A DNA stretch of 64,000 bases, taken from positions 124,001 to 188,000 of the forward strand of contig NZ_JAGJEH010000008.1 in the NCBI RefSeq assembly GCF_018100925.1. Direction: 5' to 3'. Positions 54,970-63,237 of this stretch are shown here, piece after piece (position 1 is the first letter of the stretch; each line of letters opens with the position of its first letter). The position numbers were made by a program, and so were the translations under genes. A model generated the notes under the pieces. It ran no database searches, was not told the origin of the DNA, and saw nothing but the letters and a program-made list of their open reading frames with translations. Source of the DNA: Pseudoalteromonas luteoviolacea. GTDB lineage: Bacteria; Pseudomonadota; Gammaproteobacteria; Enterobacterales; Alteromonadaceae.

Positions 54970-55359
54970 TGCGAGATGCAGCCAGCGTGAGGTGGAAAGT
55001 CGATTTTAAAACTTACTACCAAGCATCTTGAGGTTTAAGTGACACATCATCAATGGCTCTATTAGAATATTCACGGCTTTGCTTTTGCTACTAATGCAGA
55101 TTTAAGCTCTGAACTTATATGCCGCTGACCAATATTTTTGCATAGTCAGTAGAGCCTCGCCACTTGGCTTAAAACCCGCCTTAACGTAACTTTTTATTGG
55201 CTTGCTCAGCAAAAAAGGTCACTCCATGAATGACTTGGAATAAAGTGTGATTTGTCTTGTTGTCAGTTCACATGAGCACGTACTCCAGCTGGCTTGTCTG
55301 AGTTGTTAACATACAATTGTCAATGTGACGTTTTTTATTTTGTTCCCACAGTTTTATAA
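54970..55359. other. non-coding region downstream of ugd
   Basis: No intact gene was seen. A minus-strand frame between about 55310 and 55000 reads like decayed coding sequence interrupted by stops (for example HGVTFFAEQANKK). The string TCACTCCAT followed by TGACTTG (55223-55243) also occurs, with a shorter spacer, near 53448-53463 on the other side of ugd. No terminator hairpin for ugd was evident. Confidence 0.35.
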
Positions 55360-55388
55360 TTGGCGGTCGAAAAATTATTCTGTATAAT
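55360..55388 (+). promoter_or_regulatory. strong promoter upstream of the wza operon
   Basis: TTGGCG (55360-55365), exactly 17 bases, then a perfect TATAAT (55383-55388). The following GCCTCGCG is a G+C-rich discriminator. This is the closest match to a sigma70 consensus promoter noticed in the window. Transcription would start near 55395, about 38 bases before a short ORF. Confidence 0.75.
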
Positions 55389-55432
55389 GCCTCGCGTTGA
55401 GAAGGTATGTCCAATCAGATACAAGGAGTAGT

Positions 55433-55504
55433 ATGAAACCGAACCCAATTTTTATTCAGTTATATTCGTATATGGCGGTCATTGAGCCTAAATTATTAGG
55501 TTGA
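55433..55504 (+). CDS. small ORF of 23 codons with strong expression signals
   Basis: ATG at 55433 opens 23 codons (MKPNPIFIQLYSYMAVIEPK, then LLG) and stops with TGA. AAGGAG lies five bases upstream, and the near-consensus promoter at 55360-55388 sits 45 bases away. The product is hydrophobic in the middle with charged ends and matches nothing I recognise. It may be a leader peptide controlling the wza operon, a small membrane protein, or part of a small RNA. Expression signals are seen; function is unknown. Confidence 0.45.
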   Translation: MKPNPIFIQLYSYMAVIEPKLLG

Positions 55505-55892
55505 GATTAAGCATAGGTGGGATATAAGTCTTTAGTCTAGTTGATGTGTTAAATTTCGAAGATTGAATAATTGCATTTTTTACAATTTTCGAGTGCGATT
55601 TAAGCTTTTTGGTAACACGTTCTGGGAAGGTTAAAACTTCTCAAAAATGCATGAAAATCGGCACAAGATTAATACTTTAATATATGAATTTCTCTTACCT
55701 TGAAAAAAATCTACTCGAATAGCTATTGCAATAAATCTTTAGTAAAGCTCATGTAACATTAACGCAATGTAAACTTGCGATTGGAATCGGTGCATGCTTT
55801 AATTAGCCATCTCGTAAGTGTAGCTTAATGCTCTTAAGTGACTGAGAACTTAGTAACAAAGAATAAGTATTAAAAATATTTAGGAAGAAAAA
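55505..55892 (+). other. 388-base untranslated stretch before wza
   Basis: A+T-rich, gene-free sequence between the 23-codon ORF and wza. No ops (RfaH recruitment) element and no intrinsic terminator were recognised. If the promoter at 55360 drives wza, the mRNA has a leader of almost 500 bases. The ribosome site before wza is AGGAAGAAAAA. Confidence 0.4.
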
Positions 55893-57017
55893 ATGGCCCT
55901 ATGTTGTAAAAAAACCATTGCCACTTCTATCGCGTCAGCATGTGTATTGGTAATGAGTGGCTGCACCTTGATCCCCGGTGGGCATTTTGAAGGAATTACG
56001 TCAGGTGATAAAACAACAAGCTTGGAGCAAGAGCTTTCAAAAGTTAATATTCAGCTAATTGATTCTAATTTAATAAACCAACAGAAGCGTCTCCAAGATA
56101 AAGCGCAAAATACTCTTTCCCAAGGATTAGACTTGTCCAGCTATGAGTATCGTCTAGGAGTAGGGGACGTAATTACTGTTGGCGTTTGGGACCATCCCGA
56201 ATTAACTATACCAGCAGCAGTTCAAAGAACGGCAGAGTTTGATGGTTTTAGGGTTCAAGCAGATGGGACTATTACTTATGCCTATGCGCCAAAAGTGCAA
56301 GCGGCAGGTAAAACCGTCGTTGAAATTAGAGAGCAATTGGTAAAGCGCCTAGGGCGAGTAATCGAAGACCCTCAAATCGATGTTAAAGTTGTCGGGTTTA
56401 AAAGCCAAAAGGCATATGTTACTGGTGAGGTGCGTAAGCCTGGCGTTTATCCAATAACTGAAACCCCCCTGACACTTATTGATGCGATCAGTCAAGCTGG
56501 TGGTTTGAGTGAGCGTGCTGACTGGAAAACGGTCACATTCACTCGCGGTGAGCATAAAGAGTCAATCAAGTTGGATGATTTTTATGCTAGCGGTGATATT
56601 TCGCAAAATAGGCTATTACAACATGGCGATGTAATACATGTGTCTCGTAACGACAAAAGAAATGTTTATGTTATGGGAGATGTGACTAAAGTTGGTACTG
56701 TAGAAGTGAAGCGCTATGGTCTAAGCTTAGCTGAAGCTTTGTCAGAGGTTGGCGGTATAAATGAACGCAGTGCGAACGCAAACGGTATCTTTGTATTAAG
56801 AAAGCGGAATTTTGAAACAGACGGTGTTATTGCCGATGTATATCAGCTTAGAGCAAATAATATTGCTGCACTAGTTTTTGCTGAGCAATTTGAGCTTGAA
56901 CCTCAAGATATTGTTTATGTTACGAGTGCGCCAATTGCTAGATGGAATAAAGTTATAAGTCTACTTCTACCTTCACTCTCAACAGTTGATGCGTTACAAG
57001 ATATAGATAATCAGTAG
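55893..57017 (+). CDS. wza: polysaccharide export lipoprotein Wza
   Basis: Outer membrane lipoprotein of 374 residues. The signal peptide ends in lipobox MSGC (Cys24). The Poly_export domain begins YRLGVGDVITVGVWDHPEL near residue 88, followed by SLBB domains with AYVTGEVRKPGVYP near 173 and VYVMGDVTKVGTVEV near 255. The C-terminal amphipathic helix (near 345-365) forms the octameric pore in E. coli Wza. wzb and wzc follow, the standard group 1 capsule or colanic acid order. Confidence 0.93.
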   Translation: MALCCKKTIATSIASACVLVMSGCTLIPGGHFEGITSGDKTTSLEQELSKVNIQLIDSNLINQQKRLQDKAQNTLSQGLDLSSYEYRLGVGDVITVGVWDHPELTIPAAVQRTAEFDGFRVQADGTITYAYAPKVQAAGKTVVEIREQLVKRLGRVIEDPQIDVKVVGFKSQKAYVTGEVRKPGVYPITETPLTLIDAISQAGGLSERADWKTVTFTRGEHKESIKLDDFYASGDISQNRLLQHGDVIHVSRNDKRNVYVMGDVTKVGTVEVKRYGLSLAEALSEVGGINERSANANGIFVLRKRNFETDGVIADVYQLRANNIAALVFAEQFELEPQDIVYVTSAPIARWNKVISLLLPSLSTVDALQDIDNQ

Positions 57018-57032
57018 ATAGGTATTTAAAGA

Positions 57033-57467
57033 ATGTTTGATAGTATATTGGTTGTCTGCGCTGGAAATATTTGTAGAAGCCCTACCGCTGAGTATGTCTT
57101 AAAAAGCAAGTTAATTGACACAGATATCAAAGTGTCATCGGCAGGTTTGACAGCTCTTGAAGGCAAGCCTGCTGACGGCATGGCTAGCGAACTTGCCAAT
57201 AAGCATGGTATCGATATGGCACCGCATCAAGGGCGTCAACTTAACTCTTCACTTGTCGCGCAGAACTCTCTGATTCTAGTGATGGAAAATAGGCATGTTC
57301 AAGATTTATGCAATCGTTACCCAGAGGCTCGAGGCAAAACGTTTTTGCTTGGTAAGTGGCTCGGTGATAAAGAGGTGCCAGATCCTTACCGACAAAGCCG
57401 AGAAGCTTTTGAACATGTTTTTGAGTTAATAGATAGCGCTTGTAGCGCTTGGCAGAAGTATTTATAA
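57033..57467 (+). CDS. wzb: low molecular weight protein-tyrosine phosphatase Wzb
   Basis: Phosphatase of 144 residues. The P-loop CAGNICRS holds the nucleophile Cys9 and Arg15; the acid Asp117 lies in DPYR. It dephosphorylates the Wzc tyrosine cluster and so allows cycles of polymer export. It lies 15 bases after wza and just before wzc, which identifies it as Wzb rather than an arsenate reductase-like relative. Confidence 0.93.
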   Translation: MFDSILVVCAGNICRSPTAEYVLKSKLIDTDIKVSSAGLTALEGKPADGMASELANKHGIDMAPHQGRQLNSSLVAQNSLILVMENRHVQDLCNRYPEARGKTFLLGKWLGDKEVPDPYRQSREAFEHVFELIDSACSAWQKYL

Positions 57468-57481
57468 GGATGAAAGAGTCA

Positions 57482-59719
57482 ATGAATGCTCAATCAAACC
57501 TAGTAAGTGGCTCGCAAAATAAGCAAACAGCCGAGCAAGCGCAAGAAATTGATTTAATGGCTCTATTTGGAGCACTATTAGACAGAAAGCTTTTCATTAT
57601 TTGTGTAACAGCCATATTCATGTTAATTGGTGTCGCTGTTGCAGTATTTAGTACACCAATTTATCAAGCGACTGCAATGATACAGGTGGAAGAAAAAGGC
57701 GGATCTGTTCCTGGGTTTGATGAATTAGGAGGCATGTTTGAAAGTACTTCAGCTGCCGTGACTGAAATCGAGCTGCTTAAATCTCGCAGTATCATCGGTG
57801 AAGCAGTTGATAGCTTAAAACTAGATATAGTGGCTGTCCCTAAATTATTCCCGATGATTGGTGGTCGTTCTTTTCGTAAATTTACTCCGTTGAGTGAAGG
57901 GGACTTAGCTGAACCGAGCTTTGGTGCCGATAGTTACGCATGGGGTGGAGAACAAATTGAAGTATTTAAATTCGAGGTCCCTCAAAATGCAATTGGTGTT
58001 AACTTCACTCTAATTGCGCTAGAAAATAACCAGTTTAGTTTATTGAATGGCAATGGCGACAGTCTGCTATCAGGTAAAGTTGGTGAAGAAGTCTCAAATG
58101 GCGTTTTTAAACTAACGCTAAAAACTTTGAACGCGAGACCAGGCACTGAATTTTCATTGCTTAAGCGTGACCGTTTGAATACGATTTTGGATTTGCAAAC
58201 TGCCATAGGTGCTGGGGAAAAAGGTAAAGACTCCGGTATCATTAATTTAAGCCTTCAAAGTACAGATGCTGAATACGCAAAAGTAGTACTCAATAAAGTT
58301 GCTGAAATATATGTCAGACAAAATGTTGAGCGTAACAGTGCTGAAGCTCAAAAATCGCTTGATTTTCTAGAATATCAATTGCCACTTGTTAAAAAGCAAT
58401 TAGAGTATGCCGAGCAACTTTTCAATGATTATCAAGTTAAGCAACAATCTGTAGATATCACTTTAGAAACTGAAGGTGTATTAAGACAGTTAGTTAAACT
58501 TGAAACTCAGCTACAAGAACTTGAGCTGAAAAAACTAGAATTGGGTCGCAAATTTAAGCAAGGTCACCCTAGTTACCAAGCTGCGATTGAGCAGATCGAC
58601 GCGGTTGAAAATCAGAAGCGTCGTTTGGCCGCAGAAGTGCAAGTATTACCTGAAACACAGCAAGAATTGTTGCGTTTGACTCGCGATGTAGAAGTAAATA
58701 ATGAAATTTACACTTTGCTATTGGCGAAAACTCAAGAGTTAGATATTGTGCGAGCAGGTACCGTTGGTAATGTGCGTGTGATTGATCTCGCCGAGGTTAA
58801 TATTTCAAAGCCGGTCAAACCTCAAAAAGCGTTGATAGCTATTATAGCTACCTTGCTTGGTGGTCTGATTGCCGTCGTAATTGTGATTATTCAAAAAGCG
58901 ATTCATAGAGGGATCGAAGATCCAAGTGAAATTGAAGCTTTAGGACTTCCTGTGTACGCAAGTGTGCCTTACTCAGAATATCAAGTTAAGTTGACTGGTT
59001 TTGCAAGAGCAAGAAAAGGCAAAACAGCAAAAGCGAAGTCAATTCTTGCAATGGATAACCCAGCAGATCTATCAATTGAGGCATTACGTAGTTTAAGAAC
59101 TAGTTTACATTTTGCGATGATGGAAGCAAAAAATAATGTCATTGCGATTTCAGGCCCAAGTCCAGGTGTTGGTAAATCATTTATTTCCGTTAACCTTGCA
59201 ACAGTATTAGCTCAAAGTGATAAGAAAGTACTGATTATTGATGCCGATATGCGTAAAGGCTATTTGCAAACACAGTTCGGTATGCAATGGGATAACGGTT
59301 TAAGTGACTACCTATCGGGCAGAGCAGATCTTGAGACGGTGACTAAGCACAGTCAGGTTGAAGGTTTAGACGTTATGACTCGTGGTCAAATACCGCCAAA
59401 TCCTTCAGAGCTATTGATGCACGAAAGCTTCTCAATATTGGTAGAAGAAGTAAGTGCAAAATACGATTTAGTTATCATAGATACGCCACCTATTCTAGCG
59501 GTTACAGACCCTGCAATAGTCAGTGCACATGCAGGTGCAACGCTTCTTGTCACACGATTTGGTCAAAACCATGTGAAAGAATTGGAGTTAACTCGCAATC
59601 GTTTTGAACAAAACGGTATTGATGTCAAGGGTGTTGTATTTAACGGCGTAGTCAAAAAAGCGAGTAACGCATATGGCTATTATGGCTACTACAACTATGA
59701 ATACAAATCAGATAAATAA
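57482..59719 (+). CDS. wzc: polysaccharide co-polymerase and tyrosine autokinase Wzc
   Basis: Inner membrane protein of 745 residues. The Wzz domain has TM1 near residues 35-57 and TM2 near 447-470 around a periplasmic coiled-coil region; a cytoplasmic BY-kinase follows. Walker A GPSPGVGKS has Lys565, Walker A' is IIDADMRKG and Walker B is VIIDTPP. The C-terminus ends in a tyrosine cluster (YGYYGYYNYEY), the phosphorylation site. The frame opens at 57449, but ATG at 57482 has a better spaced ribosome site than ATG at 57470. Wzb is its phosphatase. Confidence 0.94.
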   Translation: MNAQSNLVSGSQNKQTAEQAQEIDLMALFGALLDRKLFIICVTAIFMLIGVAVAVFSTPIYQATAMIQVEEKGGSVPGFDELGGMFESTSAAVTEIELLKSRSIIGEAVDSLKLDIVAVPKLFPMIGGRSFRKFTPLSEGDLAEPSFGADSYAWGGEQIEVFKFEVPQNAIGVNFTLIALENNQFSLLNGNGDSLLSGKVGEEVSNGVFKLTLKTLNARPGTEFSLLKRDRLNTILDLQTAIGAGEKGKDSGIINLSLQSTDAEYAKVVLNKVAEIYVRQNVERNSAEAQKSLDFLEYQLPLVKKQLEYAEQLFNDYQVKQQSVDITLETEGVLRQLVKLETQLQELELKKLELGRKFKQGHPSYQAAIEQIDAVENQKRRLAAEVQVLPETQQELLRLTRDVEVNNEIYTLLLAKTQELDIVRAGTVGNVRVIDLAEVNISKPVKPQKALIAIIATLLGGLIAVVIVIIQKAIHRGIEDPSEIEALGLPVYASVPYSEYQVKLTGFARARKGKTAKAKSILAMDNPADLSIEALRSLRTSLHFAMMEAKNNVIAISGPSPGVGKSFISVNLATVLAQSDKKVLIIDADMRKGYLQTQFGMQWDNGLSDYLSGRADLETVTKHSQVEGLDVMTRGQIPPNPSELLMHESFSILVEEVSAKYDLVIIDTPPILAVTDPAIVSAHAGATLLVTRFGQNHVKELELTRNRFEQNGIDVKGVVFNGVVKKASNAYGYYGYYNYEYKSDK

Positions 59720-59740
59720 TTTTAAGTTTTAGAAAAGAGA

Positions 59741-61027
59741 ATGAGTATGCAAGAGTTATTAAAAGGGAAGAAAATAGCCATTATCGGTTTGGGCTATGTA
59801 GGTTTACCATTAGCGGTTGAATTTGGTAAACAATATCAGACTCTTGGCTTCGATATAAATCAAGGCCGGATTTCAGAATTGTTGAATGGTCACGATACAA
59901 CTCTAGAAGTTAGTGACCAAGAGCTTCAACAGGCTCCGTTACTTAGCTACTCATACAATGTAGAAGACTTAAAAACTTGTAATGTTTATATTGTAACGGT
60001 CCCGACTCCAATTGATCAGCACAACCAGCCTGACTTAACACCATTGATAAAAGCAAGTGAGATGTTAGGTAAAGTGGTAAGTCAGGGTGATATCATTATC
60101 TATGAATCTACGGTATACCCTGGTGCGACTGAAGAAGACTGTATCCCAATTGTTGAGGCTGTTTCAGGTCTAGAGTTTAATAAAGACTTCTATGCTGGGT
60201 ATTCACCTGAGCGTATCAACCCAGGTGATAAAGAGCATCGTGTAACAAATATTTTAAAGGTTACTTCAGGTTCTACACCTGAAATCGCCGATTTAGTTGA
60301 TGGTTTATATAAATCAATTATCACCGCAGGTACACATAAAGCATCGAGCATTAAGGTTGCAGAAGCTGCAAAAGTGATTGAAAACACTCAGAGAGATGTC
60401 AATATTGCATTGATCAATGAGCTGTCTATTATTTTTAATCAGCTGAATATCGATACTTTAGAAGTTCTTGAAGCCGCTGGTACTAAATGGAACTTTTTAC
60501 CATTCCGCCCAGGTCTTGTTGGTGGTCACTGTATCGGTGTTGACCCTTATTATCTAACACATAAAGCTCAAACTGTAGGTTACCACCCTGAAATGATTTT
60601 GGCTGGACGTCGCCTCAATGATGGTATGGGTCAGTATGTTGTTTCTCAACTTGTCAAGAAAATGCTCCATAGACGCATTCACATTAAGGGTGCGAATGTG
60701 TTAGTTATGGGATTCACTTTTAAAGAAAACTGCCCAGATTTAAGAAATACTCGAGTAATTGATATCGTTGAAGAGTTAAAAGAATACAGCGTCAATGTGG
60801 ATGTTGTAGATCCTTGGTGTTCAAGCGATGAAGCCAAACATGAGTACGGTATTGAATTAGCGTCAGAAGCGAAACAAGGGCACTATGATGCAATTTTGTT
60901 GGCCGTTGGTCACAATGAATTCAAAGAGCTTGGTGCTGAGGAAATTCGCAAGTTAGGCAAACCTGAGCATGTACTTTATGACCTTAAATACGTTTTAGAT
61001 AAAAACTCAGTAGACATGCGTCTGTAG
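59741..61027 (+). CDS. tviB: UDP-N-acetylhexosamine 6-dehydrogenase, TviB/WbpO type
   Basis: Nucleotide sugar dehydrogenase of 428 residues. The Rossmann motif IGLGYVGLPLA is at residues 15-25, TVPTPID near 88-94, and catalytic Cys264 lies in GGHCIGVDPYY. The sequence matches the TviB/VipA group, which oxidises UDP-GlcNAc or UDP-GalNAc at C6, not Ugd. Together with the next gene it would yield UDP-GalNAcA. It follows wzc after 21 bases. Confidence 0.9.
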   Translation: MSMQELLKGKKIAIIGLGYVGLPLAVEFGKQYQTLGFDINQGRISELLNGHDTTLEVSDQELQQAPLLSYSYNVEDLKTCNVYIVTVPTPIDQHNQPDLTPLIKASEMLGKVVSQGDIIIYESTVYPGATEEDCIPIVEAVSGLEFNKDFYAGYSPERINPGDKEHRVTNILKVTSGSTPEIADLVDGLYKSIITAGTHKASSIKVAEAAKVIENTQRDVNIALINELSIIFNQLNIDTLEVLEAAGTKWNFLPFRPGLVGGHCIGVDPYYLTHKAQTVGYHPEMILAGRRLNDGMGQYVVSQLVKKMLHRRIHIKGANVLVMGFTFKENCPDLRNTRVIDIVEELKEYSVNVDVVDPWCSSDEAKHEYGIELASEAKQGHYDAILLAVGHNEFKELGAEEIRKLGKPEHVLYDLKYVLDKNSVDMRL

Positions 61028-61120
61028 TCGAACTTAGGTTTGAAGCAACCGCGTTTGATTTTTTACGGTGGTAATAAAAGCTTCAGCTGAAAGCTTTATC
61101 TTAAATAAAAAAGGACACTC

Positions 61121-62158
61121 ATGACTCGTTTTGACGAAATTAAAAAAGAATTAAAGAACACGCCTAAAACTTGGTTAGTAACTGGTGTTGCAGGGTTTAT
61201 TGGTTCCAACTTGTTAGAAACACTTCTAAAGTTGGACCAGAAAGTGGTTGGTTTAGATAACTTTGCCACAGGTCATCAACATAATCTTGATGAAGTGAAA
61301 GGGTTAGTAAACGAAGAACAGTGGAGTAACTTTCAATTTATTGAAGGTGATATTCGCGATTACAAAACATGCGAAGACGCAGTGAACGGTGTTGAATATG
61401 TGCTTCATCAGGCTGCACTTGGTTCTGTTCCTCGCTCTATTGCTGACCCCATTACGACAAACTCAGCAAACATTACTGGCTTTTTAAATATGTTGCAGGC
61501 TGCGAAAGAAGCAAAAGTAAAAAGCTTTACGTATGCTGCGAGTAGCTCAACTTATGGAGATCACCCTGCTTTACCTAAAGTAGAGGAAAATATCGGAAAC
61601 CCACTATCTCCATATGCTGTCACTAAGTATGTCAATGAACTGTATGCGGGTGTATTTGCAAAGACTTATGGATTCAAAACGATAGGATTACGTTATTTTA
61701 ATGTATTCGGTAAACGTCAGGATCCTAACGGTGCATATGCAGCGGTTATTCCTAAATGGACAGCGGCTATGATTCAAGGTGAAGATGTTTTTATCAACGG
61801 AGATGGTGAGACTAGCCGAGATTTCTGCTTCATTGAAAATACAGTCCAGATGAATATTCTTGCGGCGACCGCTCCGGATGAAGCCAAAGATAAAGTGTAT
61901 AATGTGGCCGTAGGTGACAGAACAACATTGAATCAACTTTATGGTGCAATTCAAGAAGCTTTGAAGGAATGTGATGTAATCGTTACAGCACAGCCGAACT
62001 ATAGAGACTTTAGAGCCGGTGATGTTCGTCATTCACAAGCTGATGTGAGTAAAGCGCGAGATTACTTAGGCTATTCACCAGAGTACCGAATTTTAGAAGG
62101 TATAAGCAAAGCGATGCCTTGGTATAAAGCATTTCTAAGTGATACAAGTAGCATATGA
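61121..62158 (+). CDS. tviC: UDP-N-acetylhexosamine 4-epimerase, TviC/WbpP type
   Basis: SDR enzyme of 345 residues. The NAD motif GVAGFIGSN is at 22-30, Tyr165 and Lys169 form the YxxxK active site in SPYAVTKY, and AASSSTYGD supplies the serine. The N-terminal extension before the Rossmann fold is typical of WbpP/TviC. It converts UDP-GlcNAc or its acid to the galacto form. In Vi antigen loci the same pair makes UDP-GalNAcA. The end overlaps rmlB by ATGA. Confidence 0.9.
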   Translation: MTRFDEIKKELKNTPKTWLVTGVAGFIGSNLLETLLKLDQKVVGLDNFATGHQHNLDEVKGLVNEEQWSNFQFIEGDIRDYKTCEDAVNGVEYVLHQAALGSVPRSIADPITTNSANITGFLNMLQAAKEAKVKSFTYAASSSTYGDHPALPKVEENIGNPLSPYAVTKYVNELYAGVFAKTYGFKTIGLRYFNVFGKRQDPNGAYAAVIPKWTAAMIQGEDVFINGDGETSRDFCFIENTVQMNILAATAPDEAKDKVYNVAVGDRTTLNQLYGAIQEALKECDVIVTAQPNYRDFRAGDVRHSQADVSKARDYLGYSPEYRILEGISKAMPWYKAFLSDTSSI

Positions 62159-63237
62159 AAATTTTAGTCACAGGTGGAGCCGGTTTTATCGGCTCTGCAG
62201 TTGTTAGATATATTATAAATAATACAAATTACTCGGTAGTTAACTTAGATAAGCTGACTTATGCAGGTAACCTTGAGTCCCTAACCAGTGTTGCTGAAAG
62301 TGAACGATATGCTTTTGAGCAGGTTGATATTTGTGACGCTGTCGCTGTCAATCGTGTATTAGAAGAGCACCAACCTACCGTAATTATGCATCTTGCAGCT
62401 GAAAGTCACGTAGATAGGTCAATTGATGGCCCTGGTGAGTTTATGCAAACCAATATTATTGGAACATATACTTTACTAGAGCAGGCTCGTCTATATTGGT
62501 CAAAGCTTGGTGAAGATGTTAAATCTCATTTTAGATTCCATCATATTTCGACTGATGAAGTCTATGGTGATTTACCTCACCCAGATGAGCATGACGGCGA
62601 TTTACCACTGTTCCATGAACAGACACCATATGCACCAAGCTCGCCTTACTCTGCTAGTAAAGCGAGTTCAGATCATCTAGTACGTGCTTGGGCGAGAACA
62701 TATGGCTTACCAGCAATAATAACCAATTGTTCAAATAACTATGGTCCGTATCACTTCCCAGAGAAGTTAATTCCATTAGTAATCTTGAATGCGTTAGCTG
62801 GCAAACCCTTACCTATATATGGCAAAGGTAATCAAATCCGAGATTGGTTATATGTAGAGGATCACGCTGAAGCACTTGTAACGGTTGCGACACAAGGGGT
62901 GGCCGGAGAAACTTACAATATTGGCGGATATAACGAAAAGCAAAATATTGAGGTTGTACAGACCATTTGCGCCATTCTAGACGAGATAAAACCAAAAGAG
63001 ACTATGTATCGTGACCAGATAACCTTTGTGGAGGATAGACCAGGCCATGATATGCGTTACGCAATTGATGCCAATAAAATTAAAAAAGAGCTTGGTTGGG
63101 AGCCAAAGGAAACATTTGAATCAGGCTTAAGAAAAACAATTCTTTGGTATTTAGAGAATGAGCAGTGGTGGAAAAATGTTTTGTCAGGTGACTATAAACT
63201 TGAAAGGCTAGGTAAAGCCGAACAGGAGAATAAATAG
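62155..63237 (+). CDS. rmlB: dTDP-glucose 4,6-dehydratase RmlB
   Basis: SDR enzyme of 360 residues. GGAGFIGSA at 7-15 binds NAD, HLAAESHVDRSIDGP near 79-93 and STDEVYGDL near 133-141 carry substrate and catalytic residues, and SPYSASKASSDHL holds the YxxxK site. It makes dTDP-4-keto-6-deoxyglucose, the second step to dTDP-rhamnose. It overlaps tviC by four bases and shares its last base with the rmlA start. Confidence 0.95.
   Translation: MKILVTGGAGFIGSAVVRYIINNTNYSVVNLDKLTYAGNLESLTSVAESERYAFEQVDICDAVAVNRVLEEHQPTVIMHLAAESHVDRSIDGPGEFMQTNIIGTYTLLEQARLYWSKLGEDVKSHFRFHHISTDEVYGDLPHPDEHDGDLPLFHEQTPYAPSSPYSASKASSDHLVRAWARTYGLPAIITNCSNNYGPYHFPEKLIPLVILNALAGKPLPIYGKGNQIRDWLYVEDHAEALVTVATQGVAGETYNIGGYNEKQNIEVVQTICAILDEIKPKETMYRDQITFVEDRPGHDMRYAIDANKIKKELGWEPKETFESGLRKTILWYLENEQWWKNVLSGDYKLERLGKAEQENK

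Noticed and set aside
61078..61105. AAGCTT repeats (AAAGCTTCAGCTGAAAGCTTT) between tviB and tviC as a terminator
   Set aside because: The stem is short and A+T-rich with no T-run after it, and the downstream genes appear to belong to the same operon.
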